This document shows, piece after piece, positions 1 to 7,503 of a DNA stretch of 64,000 nucleotides (positions within the stretch are counted from its first letter, which is position 1; the number at the start of each line of letters is the position of its first letter). The stretch comes from Gordonia humi (lineage in GTDB: Bacteria > Actinomycetota > Actinomycetes > Mycobacteriales > Mycobacteriaceae), in contig NZ_JACIFP010000003.1 in NCBI RefSeq assembly GCF_014197435.1, positions 49,537-113,536 of the forward strand. The letters are read 5' to 3'. The position numbers and the translations under genes were made by a program. The notes beneath the pieces are model-generated. The model did no database searches. It was not told the origin of the DNA and was given only the letters and a program-made list of their open reading frames with translations.

Positions 1-451
1 AGCCGGACTCCGCCTCAACGATGACTTCGGTGCCGGCGGCGTCAGCTAGCGGGCCAGATGTACCGAAGCCGGTGATAGATCCGTAGATCAGACCAGGGAA
101 CGCGGCCATCATCTCGTCGGCACCGATGCCCAGGCGGTCAGCGACACCTGGCCGGAAGTTCTCGACCAGAACGTCGGCTGTCGATACCAGTTGCCGTGCG
201 GCCAGCCGCCCCTCACTCGACCCCAAGTCCAGCGTCACACTTCGTTTTCCCCGGTTCACCGCGGCGAAGTAGGCGCTCGATCCGTTCACCGACGCCGGCC
301 CCCAGGCTCGGGTCTCGTCGCCAACAGCAGGCATCTCCACCTTGATGACGTCGGCTCCGAGTTCAGCGAGAGTCATCGTCGCGTAAGGTCCTGACAACAC
401 TCTGGTGAAATCAATGACACGCACGCCACTCAGCGGCTCAAATCTTGACAC
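1..451 (-). CDS. CaiB/BaiF (class III) CoA-transferase, N-terminal part
   Basis: Reading leftwards from a GTG at 451, about 150 residues are visible before the window edge. They carry the usual N-terminal CoA-binding fold of family III CoA-transferases: a start like LSGVRVIDFTRVLSGPYAT, then LGADVIKVE, then NRGKRSVTLDL and DVLVENFRPG. The family moves CoA between an acyl-CoA and a free carboxylate in the cytoplasm; the catalytic Asp normally lies further in and is off the window. The GTG is chosen because an in-frame stop lies just upstream and an AAGGCGAGG ribosome site sits about 6 bases before it. It is divergent from the LysR gene at 622, the usual arrangement for a regulator and its target. 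Substrate unknown. Confidence 0.9.
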   Translation of the reverse strand, partial: MSRFEPLSGVRVIDFTRVLSGPYATMTLAELGADVIKVEMPAVGDETRAWGPASVNGSSAYFAAVNRGKRSVTLDLGSSEGRLAARQLVSTADVLVENFRPGVADRLGIGADEMMAAFPGLIYGSITGFGTSGPLADAAGTEVIVEAESG

Positions 452-574
452 CTCAGGTTCCTCGCCTTCTCTTCATACTCCTTGACCCGAGACCAGTGAG
501 TCATCCAGCGCAGCTCACGATTAGTGAACCGCATCACTCAGGTTCGAGGGCTAGACAACATTCTAGGAAGATAT

Positions 575-602
575 AAATGCATCCACTGCGCAAGAAATGC
601 AT
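575..602. promoter_or_regulatory. Repeated AAATGCAT motif in the CoA-transferase/LysR intergenic region
   Basis: AAATGCAT occurs at 575-582 and again at 595-602, exactly 20 bp (two helical turns) apart, and each contains the palindrome ATGCAT. It lies just upstream of the LysR start (622) and within the 170-bp divergent promoter region. LysR proteins commonly bind such spaced sites, so this is a candidate binding site; that role is inference. Confidence 0.45.
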
Positions 603-621
603 CGATTAATATCAGTGACTC

Positions 622-1551
622 ATGAATAGTTTGGAGTCACGAGTCAGCCTGCGAGACTTGGAGTTAGTGGCGGCAGTGGCTGCGTGTCGCAGCTTCACCG
701 ACGCCGCCATCATGTGTCACATGTCTCAGAGCAGCCTCAGCCGAGCAGTCAATCGCACCGAGCACCGACTCGGCGTCCGACTATTCGAACGCACAACACG
801 GTCGGTCACTCCGACCCCCTCGGGTGCGGAACTAATCAGACTCGGACGCCGCGTCCTAGAGGGTCACCGGTCTGCGATGCGGGAGTTCGAGCTGTTTCGC
901 GACGGGATGGGCGGAACCGTGCGGATCGCCGCGATCCCATCCGCCGCGGCCGTTCTCCTTCCTCTGCTCGTGCGGGAGGCCAATGAACGGTATCCGGGAA
1001 TCCGAATCGAGATCATGGATTCCCTCGCCCAGGTGGCTCTAGCAGGGCTCCTGAATGGCGATGTTGACATCGCCATCACCACATCCAGCAACCTTCCCGA
1101 CTCCGTGCTCTACACCGAGCTACTCGAAGACAGATTCGCCGTCATACATTGCAGCGACCACCCGTTCACCACACAAAAGCAGGTGACCTGGGCCGAGCTC
1201 GCTCGCGAATCACTAGTTATGTTCGACGGCAACAGCAGCATCCGGACACTAACCGACGCGGCACTGACCGAAATCGGCGCATCGGCGGATATAACTGCTG
1301 AAGCGAGTAGCATCCCCGTCATCGCCGGTTTCGTCTCCGCCGGCATCGGCGTCGCCGCCGTCCCCGGACTTGTCACCCCACTGATGATGGCTCCGGGCAT
1401 CCACTCAACCCCACTAGGCACGCCCGCCGTTGTGCGCCACGTCGGTATCGCGCAGATTCTCGGGCGATCGGAGTCCCCCGCATGCACTCAGATCGTGGCT
1501 CTGCTCCGTGAGATCACCACCACCAACACCGCACACCCAATTCAGGACTGA
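622..1551 (+). CDS. LysR-family transcriptional regulator
   Basis: 309 residues, the normal length for LysR regulators. The N-terminal winged helix-turn-helix spans about residues 8-66 (SFTDAAIMCHMSQSSLSRAV followed by LGVRLFERTTRSVTPTPSG), with a linker and a periplasmic-binding-like effector domain from about 90 to 295. The ATG at 622 begins 170 bases from the divergent CoA-transferase gene, which is its most likely target. LysR proteins usually bind a pathway intermediate and activate the neighbouring operon while repressing themselves. The effector cannot be read from sequence. The downstream neighbour is a decayed insertion sequence, so any further genes of this locus on the right were lost or displaced. 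Confidence 0.93.
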   Translation: MNSLESRVSLRDLELVAAVAACRSFTDAAIMCHMSQSSLSRAVNRTEHRLGVRLFERTTRSVTPTPSGAELIRLGRRVLEGHRSAMREFELFRDGMGGTVRIAAIPSAAAVLLPLLVREANERYPGIRIEIMDSLAQVALAGLLNGDVDIAITTSSNLPDSVLYTELLEDRFAVIHCSDHPFTTQKQVTWAELARESLVMFDGNSSIRTLTDAALTEIGASADITAEASSIPVIAGFVSAGIGVAAVPGLVTPLMMAPGIHSTPLGTPAVVRHVGIAQILGRSESPACTQIVALLREITTTNTAHPIQD

Positions 1552-1613
1552 AAGAACTGCGGAACCGATAGAGGCATCACATCGGGGACCAACCGAGGCA
1601 CGAACTCGCGCGG

Positions 1614-2995
1614 GGGTCTGTCCGATAAACGGTGTGTGAGGTCCGGCAGTCTTCATCAGTGGGTGGTTCTTTCGAACCGTCCGGCGAAGGTGATCGCGAA
1701 CGCGTTCAGTGCGGGCTTCCACCTGATCACCCAGCGTGCCCTGCCCCCCGCCGGTCGGGGCAAGCGACCTCGTCACGAGATACAGGCATTTCAGCGCGGC
1801 GGCCTCGTTGGGGAAGTGTCCACGGGCACGGACGGCTCGCCGGTAACGGGCGTTGATCGACTCGATCGCGTTGGTCGCGGGAGATCACCCGGCGGATCTC
1901 GATCTCGACGTCGTACTCAAGGAACGGCACGAACTCCGCCCAACTGTTGCGCCAGAGCTGCACGATCGCGGGATACCGGTCGCCCCACTCGGCGAACCGG
2001 TCTTTCGCCGCAGCCTCGGACGGGGCCGTGCAACCGGCTTGATCGCCTTCACGATTGCGTCCCGATGCTGCCGGCCAGCGTAACGGAAGCTGTTACGAAT
2101 GAGGTGCACGATGCACTGCTGCACAACCGTCTGCTCCCACGTGGTGTTGATCGCCTCGGAGAGTCCCTTCAGCCCGTCGCGGACTGCGATCAGGACGTCC
2201 TCGACACCGCGGTTCTTCAACTCGGTGAACACCTGCAACCAGAACCTCGCGCCCTCCGCCCCCTCACCGGCCCAGATCCCCAGGATCTCGCGTTCCCCGT
2301 TCACGGTCACACCCATGACGACGTAGAACGCCGTGTTGCGGACCTGCCCATCACGAACCCTCACCACGATCGCATCGACAAAGATCACCGGATAGATCAG
2401 ATCCAACAGGCGGGAAGACCATTCGGCGAGCTCGCCCGTGGCTTTCTCCGTGATCCTGCTGATCGTGTCCTTGGAGACCTTCGCCCATAGACCTCGTCGA
2501 AGTGCGCGGCGATCTCCCCGGTCGTCAACCCCCGAGCGGTCAATGACAGCACGATCTGATCGACACCGTCCAGCCGTCACTTACGCTTGGGGACGATGAC
2601 CGGCTCGAACGACCCGTCCCGGTCCCTGGGCACCTCGATCTCGACCGGGCCGATCTCCGTCAGCACAGTCTTCGTCTGGGTCCCGTTGCGCATGTTCTCG
2701 CCGATCGGGGTGCCGCCGTGGTCGTGACCGAGATGCTCGGTCAGTTCCGCTTCCAGCGCGGTCTCGAGCACGTTCTTCGTGAGTTGGCTGAGCAGGCCGC
2801 CCGGCCCGGTCAGGCTTACGCCCTGTTCTCGTGCTTGCGCGAGCAGACGTTCTGCGAGTTCTTTCTGATCGATGATCTCTCCGGTCACGGGATCAATCAT
2901 CATCTCCTCGTCAACGACGACATCGGTCGTGTCAGACACGGCCATCTCCTTTCGGATCAGGCCGGATCCTCACACACCGTTTTTCGTACAGTCCC
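1614..2995 (-). mobile_element. Decayed IS256-type insertion sequence
   Basis: Imperfect terminal inverted repeats are visible: left GGTCTGTCCGATAAACGG from about 1615, right (read inward) GGACTGTACGAAAAACGG from about 2994, both followed by TGTGTGAGG. The element is about 1.38 kb with a single, broken transposase gene. I find no matching direct repeats of 8-9 bp outside the ends, so the flanks may have been rearranged since insertion. Confidence 0.8.
1656..2945 (-). pseudogene. IS256-family transposase, broken
   Basis: The minus strand encodes a mutator/IS256-type transposase (ELTEHLGHDHGG near the start; SKDTISRITEKATGELAEW and DAIVVRVRDGQVRN in the middle; WRNSWAEFVPFLEYDVEI near the end). 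It starts at an ATG at 2945. The frame is interrupted by an in-frame TGA at 2577-2579 (after VPKRK), by a one-base loss near 2488 (TATGGGCGAAG where the family reads GGGGCGAAG), and by further shifts around 1960-1995 and 1740-1890. The C-terminal tail GRFERTTH and its stop are still recognisable near 1656. With at least four lesions it cannot make active transposase. Confidence 0.88.
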
Positions 2996-3118
2996 CAACC
3001 AGGGCCGCCACATGCAGTCGCACCGCTCGTCAACGGCTCACATGCTCCCGCGGCTGACCGGGGCGCGGAAACCCGCGTCGTAACCTCATGTGCGAATGAA
3101 ACCGCTCTGGAAGGTGTC

Positions 3119-3637
3119 GTGGTGATTGGGTTTGTCGACGAGTCGAAAGTCAAGGGACTGTTAGTGGCGTGCACGGTCGTCAACCCGGCAGACCTTGCCG
3201 CGACCCGCCGCGCGCTCAACGACCTGCGCATGAAGGGGCAGCGTCGCATCCACTTCACCAAGGAGTCGGACTCTCGTCGACGTGCGATCTGCTCGATGCT
3301 GTGCACACTCGACGTTGAGGTAACGATCTACAAGGCGCGCGATCGCGACCCACGCGTTGCCCGCGCGGCCGCGCTGGCTGCTGTCGTCGCCGACCTCGCC
3401 GCCGCCAACGCCACGCAACTCATCATCGAACGTGATGATCCCGCCGCCGCCGCCGACCGGGCAACGCTCTACCGTGCCGTGCATGATCACGGAGTACCGA
3501 ATCTGTCCTACGATCTACGACGCCCGCACGAAGAACCCGGACTGTGGATCTCCGACGCCGTTGCCTGGTGTTACACGAAGGACCGGCAATGGCGCGGCCG
3601 CGTTCAGCCACTGATCAAAGCTGTGCGTGAGGTGTAG
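3119..3637 (+). CDS. DUF3800-like protein
   Basis: 172 residues starting at tandem GTG codons (3119/3122) behind a GGAAGG site. The protein opens with IGFVDESKVKG and closes with GLWISDAVAWCYTKD. This is the pattern of the DUF3800 family: an N-terminal DES motif and a C-terminal acidic motif followed by Ala-Trp. The family is thought to have an RNase H-like nuclease fold, but its biochemical role is not settled. It stands alone between a dead IS256 element and a folded non-coding block at the edge of the plasmid backbone; similar genes are frequent on actinobacterial mobile DNA. The DES aspartate and the later Asp of ISDAVAW are intact. Function unknown. Confidence 0.7.
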   Translation: MVIGFVDESKVKGLLVACTVVNPADLAATRRALNDLRMKGQRRIHFTKESDSRRRAICSMLCTLDVEVTIYKARDRDPRVARAAALAAVVADLAAANATQLIIERDDPAAAADRATLYRAVHDHGVPNLSYDLRRPHEEPGLWISDAVAWCYTKDRQWRGRVQPLIKAVREV

Positions 3638-3959
3638 ACGACTGGTCCAGAATGCGCGAAACCCGGCTCACCAACCGTCCGGATGGCTGCCGGGTCACTT
3701 CCCGAAGGCTACTGCCTGGGCACCAACATCATAGCGCCCACTCGGGGACTTGTTCAACAGTGCACAAGTGGTGACGGCAGGAGGAAGGCGTGCCGGGCAT
3801 ACGGTCGCTGTTCCGGGCGGGGAACAACAGTGACCGTCGGCCCGGGGCCGTTCCTCCTGCCGTCGGGGAGCGGCTGCCCTCTGGGGCACCCGAACCCTTC
3901 CGGGTCCGGCAGAGGGAAACCGCTGGTCTGAGATGGCGCGACTGACCGCGCCGCCGCGA
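3638..3959. repeat. Non-coding block with two long stem-loops
   Basis: No convincing gene. A perfect 14-bp inverted repeat GACGGCAGGAGGAA (3773-3786) pairs with 3851-3864. Inside it lies a second, imperfect pair around GTTCC / GGAACAACAG (3804-3836). Just downstream CCCTCTG (3877-3883) pairs with 3910-3916, with an inner ACCCG/CGGGT pair (3888-3892 / 3901-3905). Nested stems of this size beside conjugation and replication genes could be a structured RNA, a transfer origin or a single-strand origin; the sequence alone does not decide. Confidence 0.6.
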
Positions 3960-4205
3960 TCAGGTCAGGTCACTGCGCTGCTCGCGCTGCGCGGAGGGGA
4001 GATAATGCAGGTCTCCGCCGGGCAGCCGACGTATGTCGGCTCGTCGCCGGAGTGCGTTCCAGCGGCGGCGGTCAGATCGCAGCCGCACGAGCGCCACCAT
4101 CAACACCATGACGCAGAGCGCGACGATCACCGCCAACGCCCCTAGGTCGAAGAACGGCGTCCAATCGGTTCCGATGCTTGGATTGACCTGCATCTGGCCG
4201 GTCAT
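3960..4205 (-). CDS. Small single-span membrane protein
   Basis: 81 residues from an ATG at 4205 with a strong GGAGGA site. One clear hydrophobic helix runs about residues 20-42 (FFDLGALAVIVALCVMVLMV), followed by an Arg-rich cytoplasmic stretch (RLRSDRRRWNALRRRADIRR). It is the last gene of the minus-strand set that contains the coupling-protein remnant and the DUF4913-like protein. Just upstream (4206-4300) another frame reads FLVDERWWTFDPDSDEF and ends in a stop overlapping this ATG. It has no ATG/GTG/TTG start, so it may be the end of a frameshifted small gene. I do not recognise a family; a transfer-related accessory role is inferred from position only. Confidence 0.6.
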   Translation of the reverse strand: MTGQMQVNPSIGTDWTPFFDLGALAVIVALCVMVLMVALVRLRSDRRRWNALRRRADIRRLPGGDLHYLPSAQREQRSDLT

Positions 4206-4298
4206 GGTAGGTCCTCCTGGTCAGGATCGAGTAGGGCGGGAACGAACTCGTCGGAGTCGGGATCGAAGGTCCACCACCGCTCGTCGACGAGGAAGCAT

Positions 4299-4877
4299 TC
4301 AGCGGGGCTCGCCCTCGTCGACTCGGGCAGGGCGTGCCTTCCCCGCGATCATGAGTTCATTCATCTGTCCTGGTGCGATCGAGGGCTCCTCGACCGGCCC
4401 AGGCGCAGCTGGTGCAGGTTCGCGTCGTTGTGCGAGGTCGGTGTCGATCCAGTCGCCGAGTTCGGGTGGGAGGCCGCGGTAGGGCGGGGCGTCGAGTTTG
4501 CGGCACTGGTTGATATCGCAGCTTGCTATACCGAAGTCGCGGACGATCGCCAGGAACGGCCGTAGGTACTGGGTGTGCCAGGAGGCCATGTCGGGCCAGT
4601 ACGGGCGTCCGGTCTTCCCCTCGGCGTGGATCTGTGTGTAGGCAGCTCGGTGCGCGGTCATCAGCGCGGTCAGCTCCTCGACCAGGCGCGGGTGGCGGTA
4701 CCAGCAGGGCGGGATCTTCTCGATGATCTCGTAGCGGTAGCGCAGCCAGTCGACCCACCGTACGAGCTCGTCCCACAGACGCGCCGCGGCGACCCGGTCG
4801 AGACTGTCCCAACAGAATCGAGACGGCCGGAACACGTCGGCACGCATCTGGTCGACATCGATGTCGTCAATGCTCAT
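4299..4877 (-). CDS. DUF4913-like plasmid protein
   Basis: 192 residues from an ATG at 4877 that overlaps the stop of the coupling-protein gene (ATGA), so the two were translationally coupled. Residues about 30-115 (LWDELVRWVDWLRYRYE, PPCWYRHPRLVEELTALM, GRPYWPDMASWHTQY) match the Trp-rich, helical pattern of DUF4913. That domain is found next to VirD4-like coupling proteins on actinobacterial plasmids and integrative elements. The C-terminal third is Pro/Glu-rich and probably disordered. Biochemical function unknown; position suggests a part in DNA transfer. The frame is intact although the upstream gene is broken. Confidence 0.65.
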   Translation of the reverse strand: MSIDDIDVDQMRADVFRPSRFCWDSLDRVAAARLWDELVRWVDWLRYRYEIIEKIPPCWYRHPRLVEELTALMTAHRAAYTQIHAEGKTGRPYWPDMASWHTQYLRPFLAIVRDFGIASCDINQCRKLDAPPYRGLPPELGDWIDTDLAQRREPAPAAPGPVEEPSIAPGQMNELMIAGKARPARVDEGEPR

Positions 4878-5729
4878 CGCAGCTGTCCTGCCGTCCTCAG
4901 ATCCGCCAGGTCAGCGTCAGTGTTGCCGGTAGCGCGGATGTGCTCGAACAGAGCGGTCGAGTCGGTGACCGCCGCAGCGTGCTCGGGTCGGTCCCACACG
5001 GTCGGCAGGTGCACGATGACCGGACGGGTGTTCCGGTAGATCATCAAGGCTTGATCTTCCGGGAGTTCGCGGATCTCTTGGGGACTGAGCACTCGTCGTT
5101 CGCGGACATCACCGGGCCGCTCTGATTGCGGCTCCATCCAGGTCCCGAACAGACGCGAGACCGATTCGAGTTCGTCGATGTCGCCCAGGCCCGGCAGAAT
5201 CATCCGGTTCGGTGCGTTGATCGTGAACTCTTCACCGGCATATTGGCCCCACCGTTTGATGTTCTGGATCCGGTTGTGTGCGAACGCCCAGATACTGATA
5301 CCGCGGCCGCCGGAGTCGGTCATTTTCCCGGGCAGGTCCGGTATCGGCGCGATGTTGTTGACCTCGTCGAGGACCAGTCGGGCGGGAACCGTAAGGCGCA
5401 GGCTCGGCTCTCGTTGAGAGGCCAGATCCAGAATCGAGTAGACCTCGCTGGTCATAGCCGCGACGATCGGTGCAGCCTTGGGTTGAGTGGACTGACACGC
5501 CAGGTACAGGGTGTTCGCGCCGTCGAGCACGAACGCTTCCAGGTCGATGGATTGGTCGGCCGGGACGTCGACCATGCGGCGGATCGCCGGGTCAGCGAGG
5601 GGGTCGAGCATCGTGGTCGCGGTGGAGAACACATCCGAGACCGATGAGGACTGCGAGTCGGGGCTGGTGCACGAGTTGGTGACATCTGATCTGGCTTGCC
5701 CTGCCGGGGCGGCCTGGAAGGATGTTGTT

Positions 5730-6038
5730 GTGCCCAAGCCCTATCCCCAGGAGTTCCGCGACGACGTTGTTCGCGTCGCTCAGAATCGTGAAGACGGTGT
5801 GACGCTCGAGCAGATCGCCGCCGACTTCGGTATCCATCCCATGACGTTGCAGAAGTGGATTCGCAAGGCCGACGTGGAGGCCGGGATCAAGCCCGGCACG
5901 ACCGCCGCGGCATCCCAGGAGCTCCGGGAGGCCAAGCGGCGTGTGCGACTGCTGGAGCAGGAGAACGAGGTCCTGCGCCGCGCTGCTGCCTACCTGTCCC
6001 AGGCGAATCTGCCGGGAAAAGGTGGTACCCGCTCGTGA
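5730..6038 (+). CDS. IS3-family transposase OrfA, copy A
   Basis: 103 residues from GTG 5730 behind GGAAGG. It has an N-terminal helix-turn-helix (VTLEQIAADFGIHPMTLQKW, about residues 22-42) and a C-terminal leucine-zipper-like helix (LREAKRRVRLLEQENEVLRR). OrfA binds the IS ends and regulates transposition. Its stop overlaps the orfB GTG (GTGA). An AAAAGG run at 6017-6022 is a plausible -1 slippery site for making the OrfAB fusion that is the active transposase in this family. Confidence 0.92.
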   Translation: MPKPYPQEFRDDVVRVAQNREDGVTLEQIAADFGIHPMTLQKWIRKADVEAGIKPGTTAAASQELREAKRRVRLLEQENEVLRRAAAYLSQANLPGKGGTRS

Positions 6039-6895
6039 GCGAGCTCGCCGCTGACGGCATCCCCGTCACGGTGGCGTGCCGGGTACTCAAGATCGCTCGT
6101 CAGCCCTACTACCGATGGCTCAAGAACCCGGTCACCGATGCCGAACTCGCCGAGGCGTACCGGGCCAACGCCCTGTTCGACGCGCACCGAGAGGATCCGG
6201 AATTCGGCTACCGCTACCTGGCCGATGAAGCTGAGACCGCGGGCGAGAAGATGTGCCGGCGCACCGCCTGGCGAATCTGCTCAACCGGTGGCTGGACCAG
6301 TGCCATCAGCAAGAAGGGCCGCGGCAAGCATCGCAAGGCCGGCCCACCCGTGCACGACGATCTCGTCGAGCGAGACTTCGCCGCCGTGGGCCCGAACGAG
6401 CTGTGGCTCACCGACATCACCGAGCACTGGACGGCGGCGGGAAAGCTGTACCTGTGCGCGATCAAGGACGTCTATTCGGGCCGCATCGTCGGGTATTCGA
6501 TCGACTCCAGGATGAAGTCCTGCCTGGCCGTGGCCGCACTGAACAGCGCCGTCGCCAGGCGGGGCGACGTCACAGGCTGCGTCCTACACAGCGATAGAGG
6601 ATCTCAATTTCGCTCGAAGAAGATGCAGAAGGCTATCACCCGGCACGGCATGCTCGGGTCGATGGGAAGGGTCGGCGCTGCCGGGGACAACGCGGCCATG
6701 GAGAGCTTCTTTTCACTGCTACAGAACAACGTCCTCGACCGCCGATCCTGGGCCACCAGAGACGAGCTCCGGGCCGCCATCGTGCACTGGATCGAACGCA
6801 CCTACCACCGCCGCAGACGACAAGACCGCCTCGGCAGATTGACCCCCATCGAATTCGAGACAATCATCAACCACGAGGCCCCTCAGGCCGCGTGA
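6035..6895 (+). CDS. IS3-family transposase OrfB, copy A
   Basis: 287 residues carrying the rve integrase core. The DDE triad is seen as Asp in LTDITEHW, Asp in LHSDRGSQF, and Glu in AAMESFFSLLQ, with an HTH_21-type region before it (DPEFGYRYLADE). The frame is open well upstream of the GTG at 6035 (to about 5855), as expected if it is mainly expressed as an OrfAB frameshift product. It looks intact and, with the perfect target duplication, recently active. Confidence 0.93.
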   Translation: MSELAADGIPVTVACRVLKIARQPYYRWLKNPVTDAELAEAYRANALFDAHREDPEFGYRYLADEAETAGEKMCRRTAWRICSTGGWTSAISKKGRGKHRKAGPPVHDDLVERDFAAVGPNELWLTDITEHWTAAGKLYLCAIKDVYSGRIVGYSIDSRMKSCLAVAALNSAVARRGDVTGCVLHSDRGSQFRSKKMQKAITRHGMLGSMGRVGAAGDNAAMESFFSLLQNNVLDRRSWATRDELRAAIVHWIERTYHRRRRQDRLGRLTPIEFETIINHEAPQAA

Positions 6896-7193
6896 CTAAC
6901 CGTGTCACCTAACCGTGCATCAGCCCCGTCCATCAGATTGCGTAGGTCGCTGGCCCATTCGGGATAGTGCGCGGCCAGGATCTGATACGGCTGGGCAACG
7001 TCCATCGTGCTTATCCACTGACGAACCTCCATCAACGACCGGCCGTCGATCGCGGCCGCCATCATCGCGCACCGCAACACCGTCGCACCGCGGGGTCTCC
7101 CCAAAAGTTCGAGTCCTTCACACTGCCACCGGCGTGTCGGTCACTAATCCTGGGCAAGTTGTAGTGCAAGCTACTGCTTGGAGGAGGAAGATA

Positions 7194-7406
7194 ATGGCAG
7201 ACCCGAGGGTGAAGACCCATACAGCACATATGAGTTTCCGTGTTCCAGAGGCGGTCAAGTCTGCAGCACGGCAAGGCGCAGCCGATGCTGGGATGAGCCT
7301 CACAGACTGGATTACCCTGCTCATCGCGCAGGGGGCTGACCAAGTTGATCTGATTCCCAACCGACTCAAAAAGCAGGAGGAGCTCGACTTTCAACTAACA
7401 GCTTAG
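7194..7406 (+). CDS. Small ribbon-helix-helix-like protein
   Basis: 70 residues from ATG 7194 with a strong GGAGGAGG site. The core HTAHMSFRVPEAVKSAARQG followed by GMSLTDWITLLIAQG has the strand-helix-helix pattern of Arc/MetJ-type DNA-binding proteins, in which the FRVP strand contacts DNA. It sits directly upstream of the replication gene and is followed by a strong hairpin, so it may control plasmid copy number. It could also be an orphan antitoxin; no toxin gene is next to it. The promoter must lie within the truncated end of the coupling-protein sequence. Confidence 0.65.
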   Translation: MADPRVKTHTAHMSFRVPEAVKSAARQGAADAGMSLTDWITLLIAQGADQVDLIPNRLKKQEELDFQLTA

Positions 7407-7410
7407 AAAT

Positions 7411-7447
7411 ACGAGTTCCTCCGGTCGGGCAAACCGGAGGAACTCGT
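7411..7447 (+). terminator. Hairpin after the RHH gene
   Basis: Perfect 15-bp stem ACGAGTTCCTCCGGT (7411-7425) with 7433-7447 and a 7-base loop, five bases after the stop codon. There is no U-run, so it may act as a terminator of the actinobacterial type or as an attenuator ahead of rep. Confidence 0.75.
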
Positions 7448-7460
7448 GAAAATTAGATCG

Positions 7461-7482
7461 AGTCTGGGCTGCAACCCAGACT
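7461..7482 (+). promoter_or_regulatory. Small hairpin in the rep leader
   Basis: AGTCTGGG (7461-7468) pairs with CCCAGACT (7475-7482) across a 6-base loop, 22 bases before the rep start codon. Together with the larger hairpin just upstream this looks like an attenuation or antisense-control leader for the replication gene. That is inference. Confidence 0.45.
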
Positions 7483-7503
7483 AGCTACCCCGAAGGGACA
7501 GTC

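Larger units (their letters stand above)
5660..6927 (+). mobile_element. IS3-family element, copy A (1268 bp)
   Basis: Ends are GGGGCTGGTGCAC at 5660 and its near-inverse GTGCATCAGCCCC ending at 6927. The 3-bp sequence GTC is duplicated on both sides (5657-5659 and 6928-6930). It carries orfA and orfB in the same orientation. Copies of the same length and apparently the same sequence lie at 10831-12098 (reversed) and 40586-41853. It is inserted inside the coupling-protein gene. Confidence 0.95.
4874..7160 (-). pseudogene. Type IV coupling protein (VirD4/TraG-like), split by an IS and truncated
   Basis: The C-terminal half (4874-5659) has a Walker B-like LVLDEVNNIAPIPDL, then GGRGISIWAFAHNRIQNIKR, NRMILPGLGD and a TraM-recognition-type tail. 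The upstream part resumes past the inserted IS3 element at 6931 (SLMEVRQWISTMDVAQPY, then PEWASDLRNLMDG). Joining the two across the 3-bp GTC duplication restores one frame (...RNLMDG then DSQSSSVSDV...). Further upstream a one-base loss near 7093 breaks the frame between SNFWGDPA and GATVLRCAMMAAAIDGR. The sequence then stops near 7160, so the Walker A half is gone. Intact coupling proteins are membrane ATPases that hand relaxosome DNA to the conjugation channel; this one cannot work. Confidence 0.85.

Noticed and set aside
1636..2490. Long plus-strand open frame of 284 codons across the decayed IS256 element
   Set aside because: It is antisense to the transposase, rich in Arg/Pro/Gly with no domain, and results from the high GC content.
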